Shown: positions 26,054-39,300 of the stretch, one piece after another | Layout of the letters: every line of letters starts with the position of its first letter | Position numbering within the stretch: position 1 is the first letter of the stretch | Origin: Artemisia argyi | Taxonomy: Eukaryota > Streptophyta > Magnoliopsida > Asterales > Asteraceae | DNA: 64,000 nt | Reading direction: 5' to 3' | Assembly (NCBI GenBank): GCA_030686995.1 | Contig: CM060691.1 | Coordinates: 93,514,743-93,578,742, forward strand | Notes under the pieces: model-generated | What the model was told of the DNA's origin: nothing | What the model saw: only the letters and a program-made list of their open reading frames with translations | Database searches by the model: none | Program-made: the position numbers and the translations under genes

Positions 26054-29000
26054 TCATTCAGTGCGTTGGAGAAGGCGGTAGTCTCCGGCTCGAACTCTGC
26101 CACCCACGTAGCACTCCAAACTATGGAAGATTCTTCGCAGCTTCAATCTCTTGCGGATACCAGCCAAAAGTCTCTTGTTCCGTGTTATGTCATTGTCAGC
26201 CCAGTGGTTGGTATAACGTCTAGATCCATGGTCATAGACATGGTATTCTTTCACTCTGAAGTCCAAAGCCTCTTCAACCATTTGTAAAGTACCGTCGCTG
26301 AACTTGTGTATTCATTGAAGTGCAGAACCATAGGAACATTGTATTTGTCACGAAATACTATAGCCAGAGGAGATTCTATGACTTTAAAGTCAGCAACACG
26401 TTCCAGACTATTGACATTCCATAGAGGTCGCGTGAGATTGAGTTGAGATTGGTAGCTTTCGATGCCAAGCTGGAAGTCTTCTACCCGTTTTCTAATGATG
26501 ATACCCCTGATCCAGTGAAGAACGGCAAACACAAGAGACTTCTTTTCACGAGATGGTAGATGATGCAGCTTTCCTTGAAGATGGAGCAGATACAGATCTT
26601 CGAAATCATTAGGGCGAAGGTGTTTGAAGTCACCTTCAGATATGATGTAGTCCTTGAAGTCAGCTCGACGGAGTGTTACACTCTTAAGGTAGTCATATCC
26701 ATGGATGGGATGAATCTGTATCTTAACCACACTGATGATCTGAAGTGGTGATCGAACAGACTTTCGGTCACCTTGAGCTTGAAAACGATCAATGTAAAAT
26801 TGCTGCTTCTTCAGCCACCAGTGAGAATTACCCAGAGATGCAGAGATATCGTAGTCACATTCTTGAGCACTCCACATGCTGTCAGGGACAAGCTGTTCCA
26901 ACCCGATATCTGAATAGAGGGCAGCTTTCATCTTGGTGATGGACAAGGCCGACTTGCATTGTCTACTCCCAAGCTTAAGATATTCGAGATCTTTGTTGAA
27001 GAAGAATTCTGCTTGGATAGTAACATTTCCAGGAGTTCCACCCAAAGGAAGTGGATTGTTGTAGTTATACTTCATGATCCCTTCATCGATAATGTCGTTG
27101 AACATTTTGTGGAACTCTTCCATCTGGTATTGTAGATGATTAACATCCTGATGAAATGCTTTGACAATGTTGAATGCCGGACCTTCCAGGTCTTTCTGAG
27201 TAAGCCTTGATAGACCACGCTTCTTACAGAACCATGTGATGAATGTCCCCATATCACCAGTTTGTGAAAGGAGAGAGTCTTCGGATGGAGGGACGAAACT
27301 AGTGGTCATGGCATTGATCCAGTTGTTGTCATTGGTTGGCTGATCGGAGGAAGGAATTGTCCAGTCAGGTTCAGGTGATTGTGATTGCTTGTCATCGGGT
27401 TTCCACCATGTCTCTTGGTCAGCCTTAGTTAAGAGAACAGGCGGTGGATCATTGGAGTCATTTCTGGTGAATGATTTCCACCACTGTGTCTTCCAGGGAT
27501 ATGAGTTGTAGAGGCATCATCTTCATCGTCATCGGAAGAATCTGAATACTGAGGAACGACAGATGCTTCATTGAAGACAAGATCATCACTGACTTGAGAT
27601 GCAATAGAAGTTGTACCAACGTCAATGGTAGTCCAAGCAGCATACTTAACTTGTTTGGCCTGTTTGGAAGGTGCTGACTTGGATGACTTGTCAGTTTGTT
27701 GTTTGTGAGATGGTGATGAGGTGGGTTGTGATGGTCTACTAGGAGCATGAGACCCACCAGGCAGAGAAGGAGTGCCTGACGGACTAGATGCCCCTTCAGG
27801 TGGTGGAGGTGGAGGTGGTTGAGGAGGTGATCCAGATGGTGGCTTGGGATGACCCTGACGCCTCTTTTTCTTTTTCTTTCAATTTCCATGTCTCTGGCAT
27901 GTTCCTCAGCATCATCTTGTTTTATGGAGGCCTCTAATGCTTCATACAGTTTGACATGAGCATCATGTCCTGTATGTTGACCCCGTTGATACATGTTGTT
28001 CTTCAGGATTACCTTCATATCATTGATGGGTAGGTCTTTGAATCTGGATATGAGGGGAGCTTCAAGAGCAATGCTGACCGCTTCAGCTACTTGTTCGTTG
28101 ATAGCCTGAGATACTTGTTGTTCAAGATCAAGATGCTCCAACTTGTACAATCTGCTGCCGTGATTAGTAATCATTTTTGGCAGATCGAGATTCACTAAAT
28201 TTTGAATTACTGAGGCATGCTTATCCAACTTCTCATGGATGGTGAGGTTGTCTTGAACAATATCAGCTGTGATGCCAGCTAATGTATTCAGATCTGGTAT
28301 CTTCTCAGTAGTAGCAGGAGTGACAGATTCAGTCAATTTCTCTTGAGTTGCAGCAGCTTGTGGGGAGTCAGTGTTGTCAGGAGCTGCAGTAGGAATTGGT
28401 ACAGACCTAGTAGGGATGGTGGAATTGTCTTGCTCAATAGGCACATCTACCATCGACACAACTTCTCCTCGCTCATCTCCAGACTTGTCACCATCAGCAT
28501 CATCCGGCTTATCCACGAGGAATTGATCTCCAAAAGTATCAAGGTTCTTATATGATGCCAGGATTCCAGTAGAGCTGTCAGGTTCCACGGCGAGTTTAGG
28601 ATCATCAGTCTTCAGCTTGAAATTACCTTGTAGATCGGGATAAGCAGTGGATACAAATTCGTCATCAAGTGGGTCAATTGGTGTTACAGACTCAACAACT
28701 TTATCCTGCACAGGTTGGTTACTGGTGACATCTTGTGTAGCCAAGTTGGAGTCATCACCCTTGAGAGCTGAGCTGGTATCAGTCTCCGATCCGCTTGTGT
28801 TAGCAGGTTGTCCAAGACTTGGTGATGAAGCTTTGTCAGAGGACACTTTGGCAGATGGGGATGTTGGTGAGCGTTTTTTGAGGATATACTTAGATCTGGT
28901 CGATTTGGAGGCTGGAGAGGATATTTTCAACAGTGTGTATGCAGCCAGTTCTTCTTTGGCAACATCCTTGCCTTTTCCTACCACATGCTATTGTTGTGTT

Positions 29001-30242
29001 ATCTTGTCTGACACAGGATCTCTGATGCTGACACCACTGACTAGAGGCACAGGTGGCATGTACACATCCTTGAGGCAACTGTGTGGTGCTAGGTGCTACT
29101 TGAGGATCATCAACACTTGGTGGGATATTCTTGGTGCTAGTCCTTTTTCCCCCTGTGGTGCGCTTCACACGTTTAGTACCTTCAGAAGACGCAGCTGAGG
29201 TTGTTACACCCTTGCGTTTCTTGGATGTGGTTCTTTCAGACATAGTAGAGAGGGATGGCTCATTAGTAGATGCTTCCCGACTTGTCTTCAGAAGTTTAAG
29301 ATATTCCTCATAATACGGTGCAGTCAGTATATCACGAGTGAGTATAGCAGTGGGGATGTCCATACCGAAGATTATCTCGCTCGTACTCTTTGCATCATAC
29401 TTGAGGAACCCAACGGGATGCTCATCTGTGGGTTGATGAAGAGGAGATTCCTCTCTGGGGTGGAATTTGAGAGATCGTTGAAGACTTAGTATGATCAACT
29501 TAGTGAAGCGAATGCTTGGAATCAGGAGCTTGGCTGATCTTTTCTTACCATCTTTGTTTGCTTCAATATTAGCCTTATCGACCATGAAAGAATGAATGGA
29601 CTGACTAAATTCCTCCCAGATCCCTTCAGCAAATTTGATGTTCTTACCAATAACAATGCCCCATAGAATTTGTATAAATGGAGCTCTAAGTCTTTCATAC
29701 CCCGATGTTTTGCCCGTCAGACACAAGTTGATAAGGCTTGCAATGGCTCTCCATGGTTGGTAGAGGTCATGGGTGATAACCGTGGAAAGCGTAGATACCT
29801 GAGTGGGATACCCAAGTTCATTGATGAAGTCAATAAGGGTAGCGGGATTAGGTGAGGGAGTGTATTCAACATTGTCACCCGTTGGCAATATTTGCATTGC
29901 GCTACCAAGAGTTTCCATTGTGATGTTCACCTAATGTTCATCCAGTTGACACTTGTATGTGTTGGTGGCTCTATCATGGCAGATGGTGTTCCAGAACTGC
30001 TGGATATAGATGGATGGGATTGAGGAGGATGCGGTGAAGGCATTGAAGAAAGTGGTGTTTTTCAGTATGTCCAGGGCCATTCTGAATATGGGATGATTCT
30101 GAGGTCTATCTGTCTTAACATAGCAGTTGCTCTTTCCAATTGCAACCCACTTGTTGAATGGAAGAATGTCGTTGTCAGAGCGAACAGGTGGAGCTAATGG
30201 TCCTTTGATAACAGGTTCTGCCATAATAACTGCATTTGACAC
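26054..30242 (-). pseudogene. Copia-2 accessory polyprotein, about 1,390 codons, broken
   Basis: Minus strand from ATG 30242 (MSNAVIMAEPVIKGPLAPPV) to the stop at 26054-26056. It opens with a conserved folded part (IPSIYIQQFWNTI; LYQPWRAIASLINLCLTGKT; GIWEEFSQSIHSF). A long acidic, Pro/Ser/Thr-rich linker follows (about 29250-27500), then a second conserved part (WLKKQQFYIDRFQAQGD; RADFKDYIISEGDFKHLRPN) ending CYVGGRVRAGDYRLLQRTE. I know this architecture from predicted proteins near Copia elements in Asteraceae, usually labelled only as retrotransposon protein. It has one in-frame stop (near 29931) and frameshifts near 29080, 27870 and 26270. No protease, RT or integrase motif is present. 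Function unknown. Confidence 0.75.
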
Positions 30243-31449
30243 AGATCACCAAAGGAAGCAAACACATGTGACAGTGAGTGTTAGTAACAAGTGAAACCAT
30301 AGCACCACATGGCAAGGAGATATTATCTGGACCAAGAACCATGAGATAACAATGATAGGCTCTCATGAAGGGTATCATACATCACATAGAATTACATTTA
30401 ATGCAGTCGTGACAGAGGGTCATAAGGTCATACCAAGCAGGGCATAGACAATTAGACAACAATCACTAACATACATGCAGTGCACAACAAGTAAGAGTGA
30501 ACATAGACTGATATAACTATAGTGAAACAGAAACTCAATGCCCAACAATAGCAGGTAAGACAAACTGCAAGGAAAATGAGTCAAAAGAACACTCAGCAAG
30601 AGCTAACCGCAGGATCATTTAACCTCAAGATAGGATGTTCGCAAAATAAGAGACCCACGACTCGATTTAATCGCAAAGTGATTAAACCTCCAGGTGAGAT
30701 AACCGCAAAGCGAGTTAACCGCAACCAGTCAAAATAAACGCAATCAATTGAGTTACAAGACATGGTAGACGCATAGCTAGTTAAACGCAAGCTCGGTTAA
30801 CCGCAAAGTTAATTAACCGCAGTCACAGTCATAATTAAACGCAACCAATTGAATCGCAAAACGAGATAACCTCAGATCAAATTAAACGCAACCAAGTTAA
30901 TCACAAGATATGGTAAACGCACAGCAAGTTAAACGCAAGCTTAGTTAACCGCAGAGTTGATTAACCGCAGTCACAATCATAATTAAACGCAAACATTTGA
31001 ATCGCAAAACGAGATAACCTCAGATCATACTAAACGCACCCAAGTTAATCACAACATTAGCTAATCGCAGTCACAGTTAAGGAGAAACTCGCAATCAGGG
31101 TAAACGATAACCGCAATCAAGAACACATACTAACCGCAGTCAAGAGTCTACGCTAACCGCAATCAAGAACTTACGCTAACCGCAAGTAAGAGTCTAAGCT
31201 AACCGCAATGAGGAACTCATGCTAACCGCAGTCAAGAGTCTACGCTAACCGCAATCAAGAACTTACGCTAACCGCAGATAAGAGTACACCACACACTCCG
31301 ATACAAACCATCAGATCTTACGATTAACACCAAGGATGACAACAGGATCACTCAATCAAAGTACACTAATTATCAAAACAACAATACAGTTCCCTACCCG
31401 ACACCTAAGGTACCACACAATATATTTCCATCCTAACCGCAATGCTAAC
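30243..31449. repeat. Copia-2 internal region dense in AACCGCA motifs
   Basis: No gene. From about 30600 to 31320 the heptamer AACCGCA and close variants (AAACGCA, AATCGCA) recur every 10-30 bases, several dozen times, partly as higher-order repeats (GCTAACCGCAATCAAGAACT / GCTAACCGCAGTCAAGAGTC, about 31-bp period at 31130-31280). The same motif fills the leader near the 5' LTR (40640-41040). Confidence 0.8.
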
Positions 31450-32869
31450 TGATGCGTGGGAATTGCACCAGGCTTTACCTCTCAAGGGATCTTGAGAAGC
31501 TTACAACCCCCACCATGCAGTGTACCTGGTCGATGTAGTATAGTACAACGACAAGTACCAGGGGATTGATCGTTCAGCTAGGAATAGTGTCGCTAGGATT
31601 AGAAAACCTAAAGACTAGGTCTAGAGATGAGAGATGATTCTTTTTGTATTTTATATATTTTTTAGAAAGCAAATTAAAATCTCGGGTTTGAAGGGTTTGG
31701 GCGGAATTAGTTGCTAATCAACTAACCCAATACTAAGATGCAATCAAAATAAAATACTAGAAATGAAAATAAACTATATTAAACTAAGGTTGTGAGCAAT
31801 ATGTGGGAGAATTGTGTTTACTTAGATTTCAGTACTCCCTAGATATCTTTTACACGTTAATTACTTGTTATAGTTGCGTGGATGACGGATTGTATTCCTT
31901 AATACCATTCATGGGGTGGCGTACTTACTTCCCCAATCCTATGAGTGCCTACTTCACTCCTATGTCGAGCCGGCTAAGAAGCTCCTAACATGGGATCATT
32001 AGAATTTACTCATGCATTAAATACAACCAATAAAACCTAGTACACATCGGTTCATGTTTCCTAAGATGTTCAAGCATGTTACACAATGGAGGTCTGCCAG
32101 TTTTCTTAAGCCTAACATTGAAATCATTCATCCAATACAACCATAAACAAGTAATCAACACATAATTAACATCTAGGTTTCATTAGATCTAAGCAAACAC
32201 AAGATAAATCTAGCCTAGCATGTTAAAATCAAGAAAAGCACAAGATATAGACAACCAACACATAGACATATTGATTGAATTAAGAGAAGACTTATCTCAA
32301 TAGCACATGAAAGGATTCAAGGGGTGAAAACCCTTGAATATACTGTAAAATACGAGCTAGGGTTCACATATTTCGGCCCTAGGGTTTCTCCACACAAGTT
32401 TCTCCTAATGAATGAAAAATAGAAAACTATATATAGAGTTTAGAAGGTGACGGCGTCAAGAACAAATGTCTGACGTCGTCATCTCGCCGCCAAATAGTTC
32501 CTCGGACTGCCTAGATCTGGGTCTGACGCCGTCATGTGTACACCTTATGCAGGCCGTCATGATTTTAACTCTTGACACCCTTGTTGTGACGCCGTCAGGT
32601 TTGTACTGGATCGTCACCACTTTTACTCTTGACGCCGTCATGAATTTCCTCTTGACGCCGTCAGGTACTATTCTCAGCTTGGAAAATTAAGTCTTTGGCG
32701 TTTTCTTCACTTTTATACTCTAAAAACGTCCGAATTGCTTCCTTTTCCAGATTTCACTCCCAAAGTACCTAAAATCACAAAAGGAACGATTTAGGGTAAT
32801 ATTTGATCAAATAAATTCAATTCCGGGCTTAAATGACCCCCTAAAAGTGGTTCATTTTTCGCCTCATCA
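31450..32869 (-). mobile_element. Gypsy-1 LTR, left copy, with target duplication on both sides
   Basis: The 1,420-bp LTR starts TGATGCGTGGG and ends GCCTCATCA. It is flanked by CTAAC at 31445-31449 and again at 32870-32874, so by itself it looks like a solo LTR. It contains six full TGACGNCGTCA palindromes plus half sites at 32447-32668. A nearly identical copy lies at 35906-37323. Confidence 0.8.
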
Positions 32870-33182
32870 CTAACAAAACCAAAATCACACGCTCACATCA
32901 ATGAATGTCACACATAAGCAGTTAATGAACAATTAAACGCAGTAAAGAACAAGTATGATCTAACCTATTGTCAAACACGCAATTACACGAGATAACAAGC
33001 AACGCGTATTCCCACCTATAATAATGCAACTCGTGAGAATATGAAATCATGGAAAGTTATAGCAAATGTGTAGATTAAACACTTAACGTACCAACAAATA
33101 ATCAACAAGGGAAACAATCAAGACCAATCGCAATAAACTGAGTAGTGATCGAGAGATGTGAGAGTAAATAGCAAGAGGTGTT
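32870..33182 (-). repeat. Duplicated Copia-2 flank, left copy
   Basis: The 313 bases after the left LTR match 37324-37636 after the right LTR almost perfectly. They contain AATTAAACGCAGTAAAG, the Copia-2 style of sequence, so they are host flank and not gypsy sequence. The match stops at AGCAAGAGGTGTT. Confidence 0.65.
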
Positions 33183-34846
33183 CTTCCCCATTACTCCATA
33201 AAATAAGTACTTTACCCATGAGTCCCAATCGTCCCAAAACAATATGTACAAGGATATGACTCGACTTAGCAACCATGTAATCAATTAGATAATTAACTTA
33301 GGGTTTAACAAATAACAATAATGCACTAAAGATGAGTGCGTACACGGAAGGCTAAGGCGATTTGGGTGTACATTTAAGTGGGGTGTAACAAATTCTTCCT
33401 TTAAGTAAAATGCTTAAAGTTAGAAACGAAAAAATAGGCTCGGAGGGTTGTACTAGGGGTTTCGTGTACTAAAAATGAGTACAACGCTAAGGTGTGGGAA
33501 AAATTAGTTGACTTAACTAGCCAAGTAATATGACTTAAATGGTCAAGTAATTATAATACGGGTTTAACACAAGGGTGATCCTAATGCCTCTTATCATGTA
33601 GTAAATCCTACCACACGAATGTAGTCTCACTAGCGGTCTCGGGATGCATCACTAACGCAAGTTCTAGAATCTAAATGCTACCGGTACACTCATAAGCACC
33701 AATAGTAAATGCTTTTCCTATCAAATCTAAAGGCGAACCTCACATATTTGGGTGGAAAATTTTTCTGAACGATGCGGTTATGTGCTAGTCATACAATCTC
33801 CTATCCATGAGACGCTTGCTATGGCTAAAGTTTCACTCCTAAATGTTGTAAAAAAATTTAAATTTGGCACTAAAATTGCACTAACAAGTATTTCTCATAG
33901 TTTTATTACACATCTACTATTAAACAAACAAACTCAAGCGAAAGTGTATCTGTAAGGTATCATCGTTTTCCCCTCCCCTTACACTTAGGATGAACATTGT
34001 CCCCAATGTTCAAGTAAAGAATGTAAAAGTGAAATAAGTAAAAAGAATGAAATCAAATACTCCCCTGATTCGCTTGGTATGGATAATAAGGTGGCCAGGT
34101 TAAATCTTCCTCCAAAAAAATGAACAATCAAAGCTTCCCTTCCAGAATAATAATCATCTTCTTGTCATACATAACCTGTAAATCCTGAGAAAACAGACAA
34201 GGCAACCTCGCATAAAATCGGCGGCAATCTACATATGTTACTAAATCCTAGAAACAAAGTAAGATGTAATGCTTGTGGAATGATGTTTGCAGATTTCCTG
34301 GAGATTACAACAAAAACTTTAAAACTCCGTTAGAAAAACAAAACCGGTAAAATTTCCAGATTTTTACATGTGACGCCGTCAAGAGTAAACTTGTGACACC
34401 GTCAGAAGTGACCTGCAGAAATTCTTATGTTAAGTTTCCGGAAAATTTCTTGAAAAATTTGGTTCTACGTCCTGGAAAATACTACAAAACATCACTATGA
34501 CTCGATACAAGCATTTGACTCTAACAAACACGAATATACATGTTCACTTAATATTGTGGAGAATCATGATCGGTTTATTTCTTAAAAACATATTTGAGGT
34601 TTCCCCTTACACTTATCTTTTGTAAAAATACCTTTGGGTGAAGTTAAGACTAGGTCAAACAACAAAATAAAGTATTTCCACTATTTAGTTTTGAAACATG
34701 ATCTACCAACAATAAAAATAAAGCATGCATACGGAAGCAAATAACAAACAAACAAACGAAATAAAAATCACACACAATCATGGGTTGCCTCCCAAGAAGC
34801 GCTTTTCTTTATTTACGAGTCTTGTAGCTAGACTCAAGGTCATGGG

Positions 34847-35743
34847 TTACCGTGTATCGCTTATGCTCACATAACCAAGCGTGAGCCATCTGATGGTCGC
34901 TTCATCTTTCTTATACTCATCTCTTAACTCTAAAAATCCGCTATAGTATCTTTTATTCTTTTCATGAGTATAGTTAAGCCCTTTTCTCTTATCATTCTCA
35001 CTTAGAAGTTCTATTGGCGGATACCTACTACACTTCTCCATGGAAAAATCCTTGAACCTAGGGTGTGTGCGGGGCATTTGGTAGACAAAATCTTCATCCC
35101 CATCCGAGAATGTAATTAACCCTTCTATAAGTTTTTCATCAAGGTTGGTCAACCTTTTGAAGGGTTTTCCAAACACAACTTGGGTTTACTTATTATCAAT
35201 AAATTCTCCTAGACTCTCCATAACCATGAACTCAACGAGATAAACAAAGCTTCCAACAAACACATGTAATGGTATTGCCCTCGCAATAATATTTTCCCTT
35301 TTGTATTCTAACTCATCTACCATGATTTTATTATATTTATTACGCGAGATTATGTTTATTGGGAGAGATGAGTTAAGATAGGCGTTAAAGCTCCTAAATC
35401 TGATCTTACAAGGAAATTGCATGTTGAATGAACTATCACTCTCAATCCTTGTTCTAGGGTCGACATACCTAAGAGGGTTCACTTCCTCATCCATCCTATC
35501 CTCATTAATCACATCACCATCATCAAGATCCTCGTCGGAGTCTGAATAGTAAAAAAAACTAGCCCTGCAGTCATAATCATGGTCAGACTCCTCTAACTCA
35601 GAATTATTGTCAAAGTGGTGGTTAGGCGAGAGGTTAGGTGGGTTTTCATTTTCCACTAAAGGGATTGGGGCGGGCATTTGGAAAATCCTACGACGAAAAA
35701 CACGAATAACAGGAATCAAACGATCAATGTTATTGTTATCCAT
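34847..35743 (-). pseudogene. Gypsy-1 protein: retropepsin-like fold without catalytic Asp
   Basis: From ATG 35743 the frame gives MDNNNIDRLIPVIRVFRRRI, an acidic linker (SDSDEDLDDGDVINEDRMDE), then a protease-like part, INIISRNKYNKI ... LHVFVGSFVYLVEFMVMESL. After one in-frame TAA (35186-35188) the same frame continues VVFGKPFKRLTNLDEKLIEG and ends VSISDTR at 34847. In gypsy relatives the equivalent segment has a D-T/S-G active site before the INI-like strand; here it reads LNSSLPINI, so the catalytic Asp is absent. The protein has about 298 codons including the stop. Similar proteins occur with Athila/Tat-type elements; a role in the particle is conjecture. Confidence 0.6.
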
Positions 35744-35881
35744 CGAGATAGTTTACGAACAAAGGAAACAAAGAAATAAGATAGACTAAAGAGAACCTAA
35801 AAATTGAAAATAAAATCTTACTAGAAAGGAATCTAGCAGGTAGACCTAATAAAAAGAGATTCTAACCTAGACAATAACTAT

Positions 35882-35905
35882 TCCCCGGCAACGGCGCCAA
35901 AAACT
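35882..35905 (-). other. Gypsy-1 primer-binding site (tRNA-Asp type)
   Basis: The minus strand reads TTTTTGGCGCCGTTGCCGGG directly after the LTR. TGGCGCCGTTGCCGGGGA is the primer site typical of plant Athila/Tat-type Ty3/gypsy elements. Confidence 0.85.
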
Positions 35906-37323
35906 TGATGCGTGGGAATTGCACCAGGCTTTACCTCTCAAGGGATCTTGAGAAGCTTACAACCCCCACCAGGCAGTGTACCTGATCGATGTAGTATAGT
36001 ATAATGACAAGTACCGGGGGATTGATCGTTCAGCTAGGAATAGTGTCGCTAGGATTAGAAAACCTAAAGACTAGGTCTAGAGATGAGGGATGATTCTTTT
36101 CGTATTTTTTATATTTTTTAGAAAGCAAATTAAAATCTCGGGTTTGAAGGGTTTGGGCGGAATTAGTTGCTAATCAACTAACCCAATACTAAGATGCAAT
36201 CAAAATAAAATACTAGAAATGAAAATAAACTATATTAAACTAAGGTTGTGAGCAATATGTGGGAGAATTGTGTTTACTTAGATTTCAGTACTCCCTAGAT
36301 ATCTTTTACACGTTAATTACTTGTTATAGTTGCGTGGATGACGGATTGTATTCCTTAATACCATTCATGGGGTGGCGTACTTACTTCTCCAATCCTATGA
36401 GTGCCTACTTCACTCCTATGTCGAGCCGGCTAAGAAGCTCCTAACATGGGATCATTAGAATTTACTCATGCATTAAATACAACCAATAAAACCTAGTACA
36501 CATCGGTTCATGTTTCCTAAGACGTTCAAGCATGTTACACAATGGAGATCTGCCAGTTTTCTTAAGCCTAACATTGAAATCATTCATCCAATACAACCAT
36601 AAACAAGTAATCAACACATAATTAACATCTAGGTTTCATTAGATCTAAGCAAACACAAGATAAATCTAGCCTAGCATGTTAAAATCAAGAAAAGCACAAG
36701 ATATAGACAACCAACACATAGACATATTGATTGAATTAAGAGAAGACTTATCTCAATAGCACATGAAAGGATTCAAGGGGTGAAAACCCTTGAATATACT
36801 GTAAAATACAAGATAGGGTTCACAAAGTTCGGCCCTAGGGTTCTCCACACAAGTTTCTCCTAATGAATGAAAAATAGAAAACTATATATAGAGTTTAGAA
36901 GGTGACGGCGTCAAGAACAAATGTCTGACGCCGTCATCTCGCCGCCAAATAGGTCCTCGGACTGCTTAGATCTGGGTCTGACGCCGTCATGTGTGCACCT
37001 TATGCAGGCCGTCATGATTTAACTCTTGACGCCCTTGTTGTGACGCCGTCAGGTTTGTACTGGATCGTCACCACTTTTACTCTTGACGCCGTCATGAATT
37101 TCCTCTTGACGCCGTCAGGTATTGTTCTCAGCTTGGAAAATTAAGTCTTTGGCATTTTCTTCACTTTTATGCTTGAAAAACGTCCGAATTGCTTCCTTTT
37201 CCAGATTTCACTCCCAAAGTACCTAAAATCACAAAAGGAACGATTTAGGGTAATATTTGATCAAATAAATTCAATTCCGGGCTTAAATGACCCCCTAAAA
37301 GTGGTTCATTTTTCGCCTCATCA
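35906..37323 (-). mobile_element. Gypsy-1 5' LTR, right copy
   Basis: TGATGCG...CATCA, 1,418 bp, next to the primer site and followed by CTAAC (37324-37328). Nearly identical to the left copy, with scattered substitutions. The TGACGNCGTCA cluster lies at 36903-37120. Confidence 0.88.
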
Positions 37324-38079
37324 CTAACAAAACCAAAATCTCACACTCACATCAATGAATGTCACACATAAGCAGTTAATGAACAATTAAACGCAGTAAA
37401 GAGCAAGTATGATCTAACCTATTGTCAAACACGCAATTACACGAGATAACAAGCAACGCGTATTCCCACCTATAATAATGCAACTCGTGAGAATATGAAA
37501 TCATGGAAAGTTATAGCAAATGTGTGGATTAAACACTTAACATACCAACAAATAATCAACAAGGGAAACAATCAAGACCAATCACAATAAACTGAGTAGT
37601 GATCGAGAGATGTGAGAGTAAATAGCAAGAGGTGTTGAGGTTAACTTTTTAATCGCAAAAAAAAATAACATCTTAAATATGTGATGGGATAGACTTAGCT
37701 ATAACGACACAAACAGTCCATGTACTACACTACCTCAATTTAGACAATGATACATGTGCACAAGATTGGTCCCTGAAGTTATGAGTGATACACAAGTGAT
37801 GAGAAAGTCTTCAGGATGTACATATAATACCATGAGGCCAGATATGAGAAACAACAGACTACCTAAAGCGACACATAGCACGAAGAGCAAGCATATAGAC
37901 ACAATGTGCAGTAAGAAAATATACACAGAAAGATAGCATGAGAGTAGAATGAATGTAAAACAAACACACCATATGTACACAAACTACTGATGTAAAGCAT
38001 ATACAGGGAATAAATCAGTAGGTGAAAGGTGAAATACGAGTCCTGAAAAAAATTAGTCAGGAGTCCACATGATGTCATC
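37324..38079. other. Copia-2 internal DNA between gypsy-1 and gag
   Basis: 37324-37636 is the right copy of the duplicated flank. 37637-38079 has no convincing gene; it joins the gag end at 38080. Confidence 0.5.
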
Positions 38080-39300
38080 TCACATGTGAGTAGACATGTC
38101 TCCAGTCATGGGAGATGTCTGTGTCTTAGGTAGCCACACACAGGTTTTCATGGACCTGTTGTGTAATCCCTTTGAAGAACCAGTGTCTATGGTACACACA
38201 TGTGACCATTTGTGACCATTCATCACGAATGTCCTTCTAGTTGGTACCCATATCCAAGAAGATCTAAGCCTGTATATTATTTCATGCATAGTGACATTCT
38301 TGTGGTGAGAGGTTAGACGGTCAGATTTCCTTGGTCTATGTCTCAAAGGTATTACAGGTTTGTGACCATTTGATTTATGAATTTTAGGTTTTGAGCTCAC
38401 AAACTTAATCAAAGCACGTTTTTTATCTACTTGAGAAACACATCGAGTTTTCGAGAATTTAAGTCTTTCAGAAATAAAAGCATTTGGTTGTCTAATGGTG
38501 GTTTGATAACCAACAGTTTTCAAGACTGGCTTTCCCAAGATAGATGGTTTTGAAAGATTAAGGCTCATTTGACTATTTGAAACATAACTTGGCATGATGT
38601 GCTCACCAGGAATTTTAGGACATGAAGTTAGACTTTGAGCAGAGAGATCATTGTGTTTAGTAAATTGTGGAGTAGTCAGATTGATGTTCTCCGCATTTAT
38701 TTCTTTGAGTGACTCACACAGTTCTTTACATTTTACTTTAAGAGTCTCATTTTCCACACGTAATTTAGCCATTTTCAATTAGTTTCATAAATATCGTGTT
38801 TCCATTTGGCATCATTACGTTGCTCATACATCTTGATCTGATTTTTAAGGCTATTGATAGTAGAGTCCTTGTCTTGCAGCTGAGTTTTCAGATTGTTAAT
38901 CAGAAAATATTCATTAAGATCAGGCAATTCCGGATTTAGACACGGTTTGCAGTTTTGAAGACATTCTTCTTTATGTTGTATTTCAATTTCAAGTTCCATG
39001 CAATATTTTTGTAATTGTAAGAACCTTTTTTGAAGTTGATTAAATGTCTCTTTTTCAACCATGTTCTGGTCCATTGTCTTAGAAAACTCAACTTTGAGGC
39101 AAGGGCTTTCATCAAACAGATCATTTTTGAAGACATCATACATATCATTTTCTCCCCCTTTGTAACACATATTTGTTGAATTAGAGGAGATAACACCCTA
39201 GGCAAATCCCACATCGGCTGTGGCCTGGAGAGATGCTGGGCTCATAAGATAACATTCGCCTTACAATGACACAACGCGTTTTGTGGTCTACTGCGGGTGG

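Larger units (their letters stand above)
33183..35905 (-). mobile_element. Gypsy-1 internal region (non-autonomous)
   Basis: Minus-strand element internal DNA running from the primer site at 35905 leftward. The coding part is 35743-34847. From 34800 to 33183 it is non-coding. It contains TGACGCCGTCA again at 34372-34382, and at 33970-34016 the minus strand reads a GAACATTGGGGACAATGTTC palindrome followed by a GGGGAGGGG purine tract, a combination common after pol in Athila/Tat-type gypsy elements. No RT or integrase is present. The left boundary at 33183 is an abrupt junction with duplicated flank instead of an LTR. Confidence 0.65.

Noticed and set aside
31803..31988. 60-codon ORF found twice (also 36259-36444)
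   Set aside because: It lies in the duplicated gypsy LTR; its repetition reflects the LTR and not selection on a protein.
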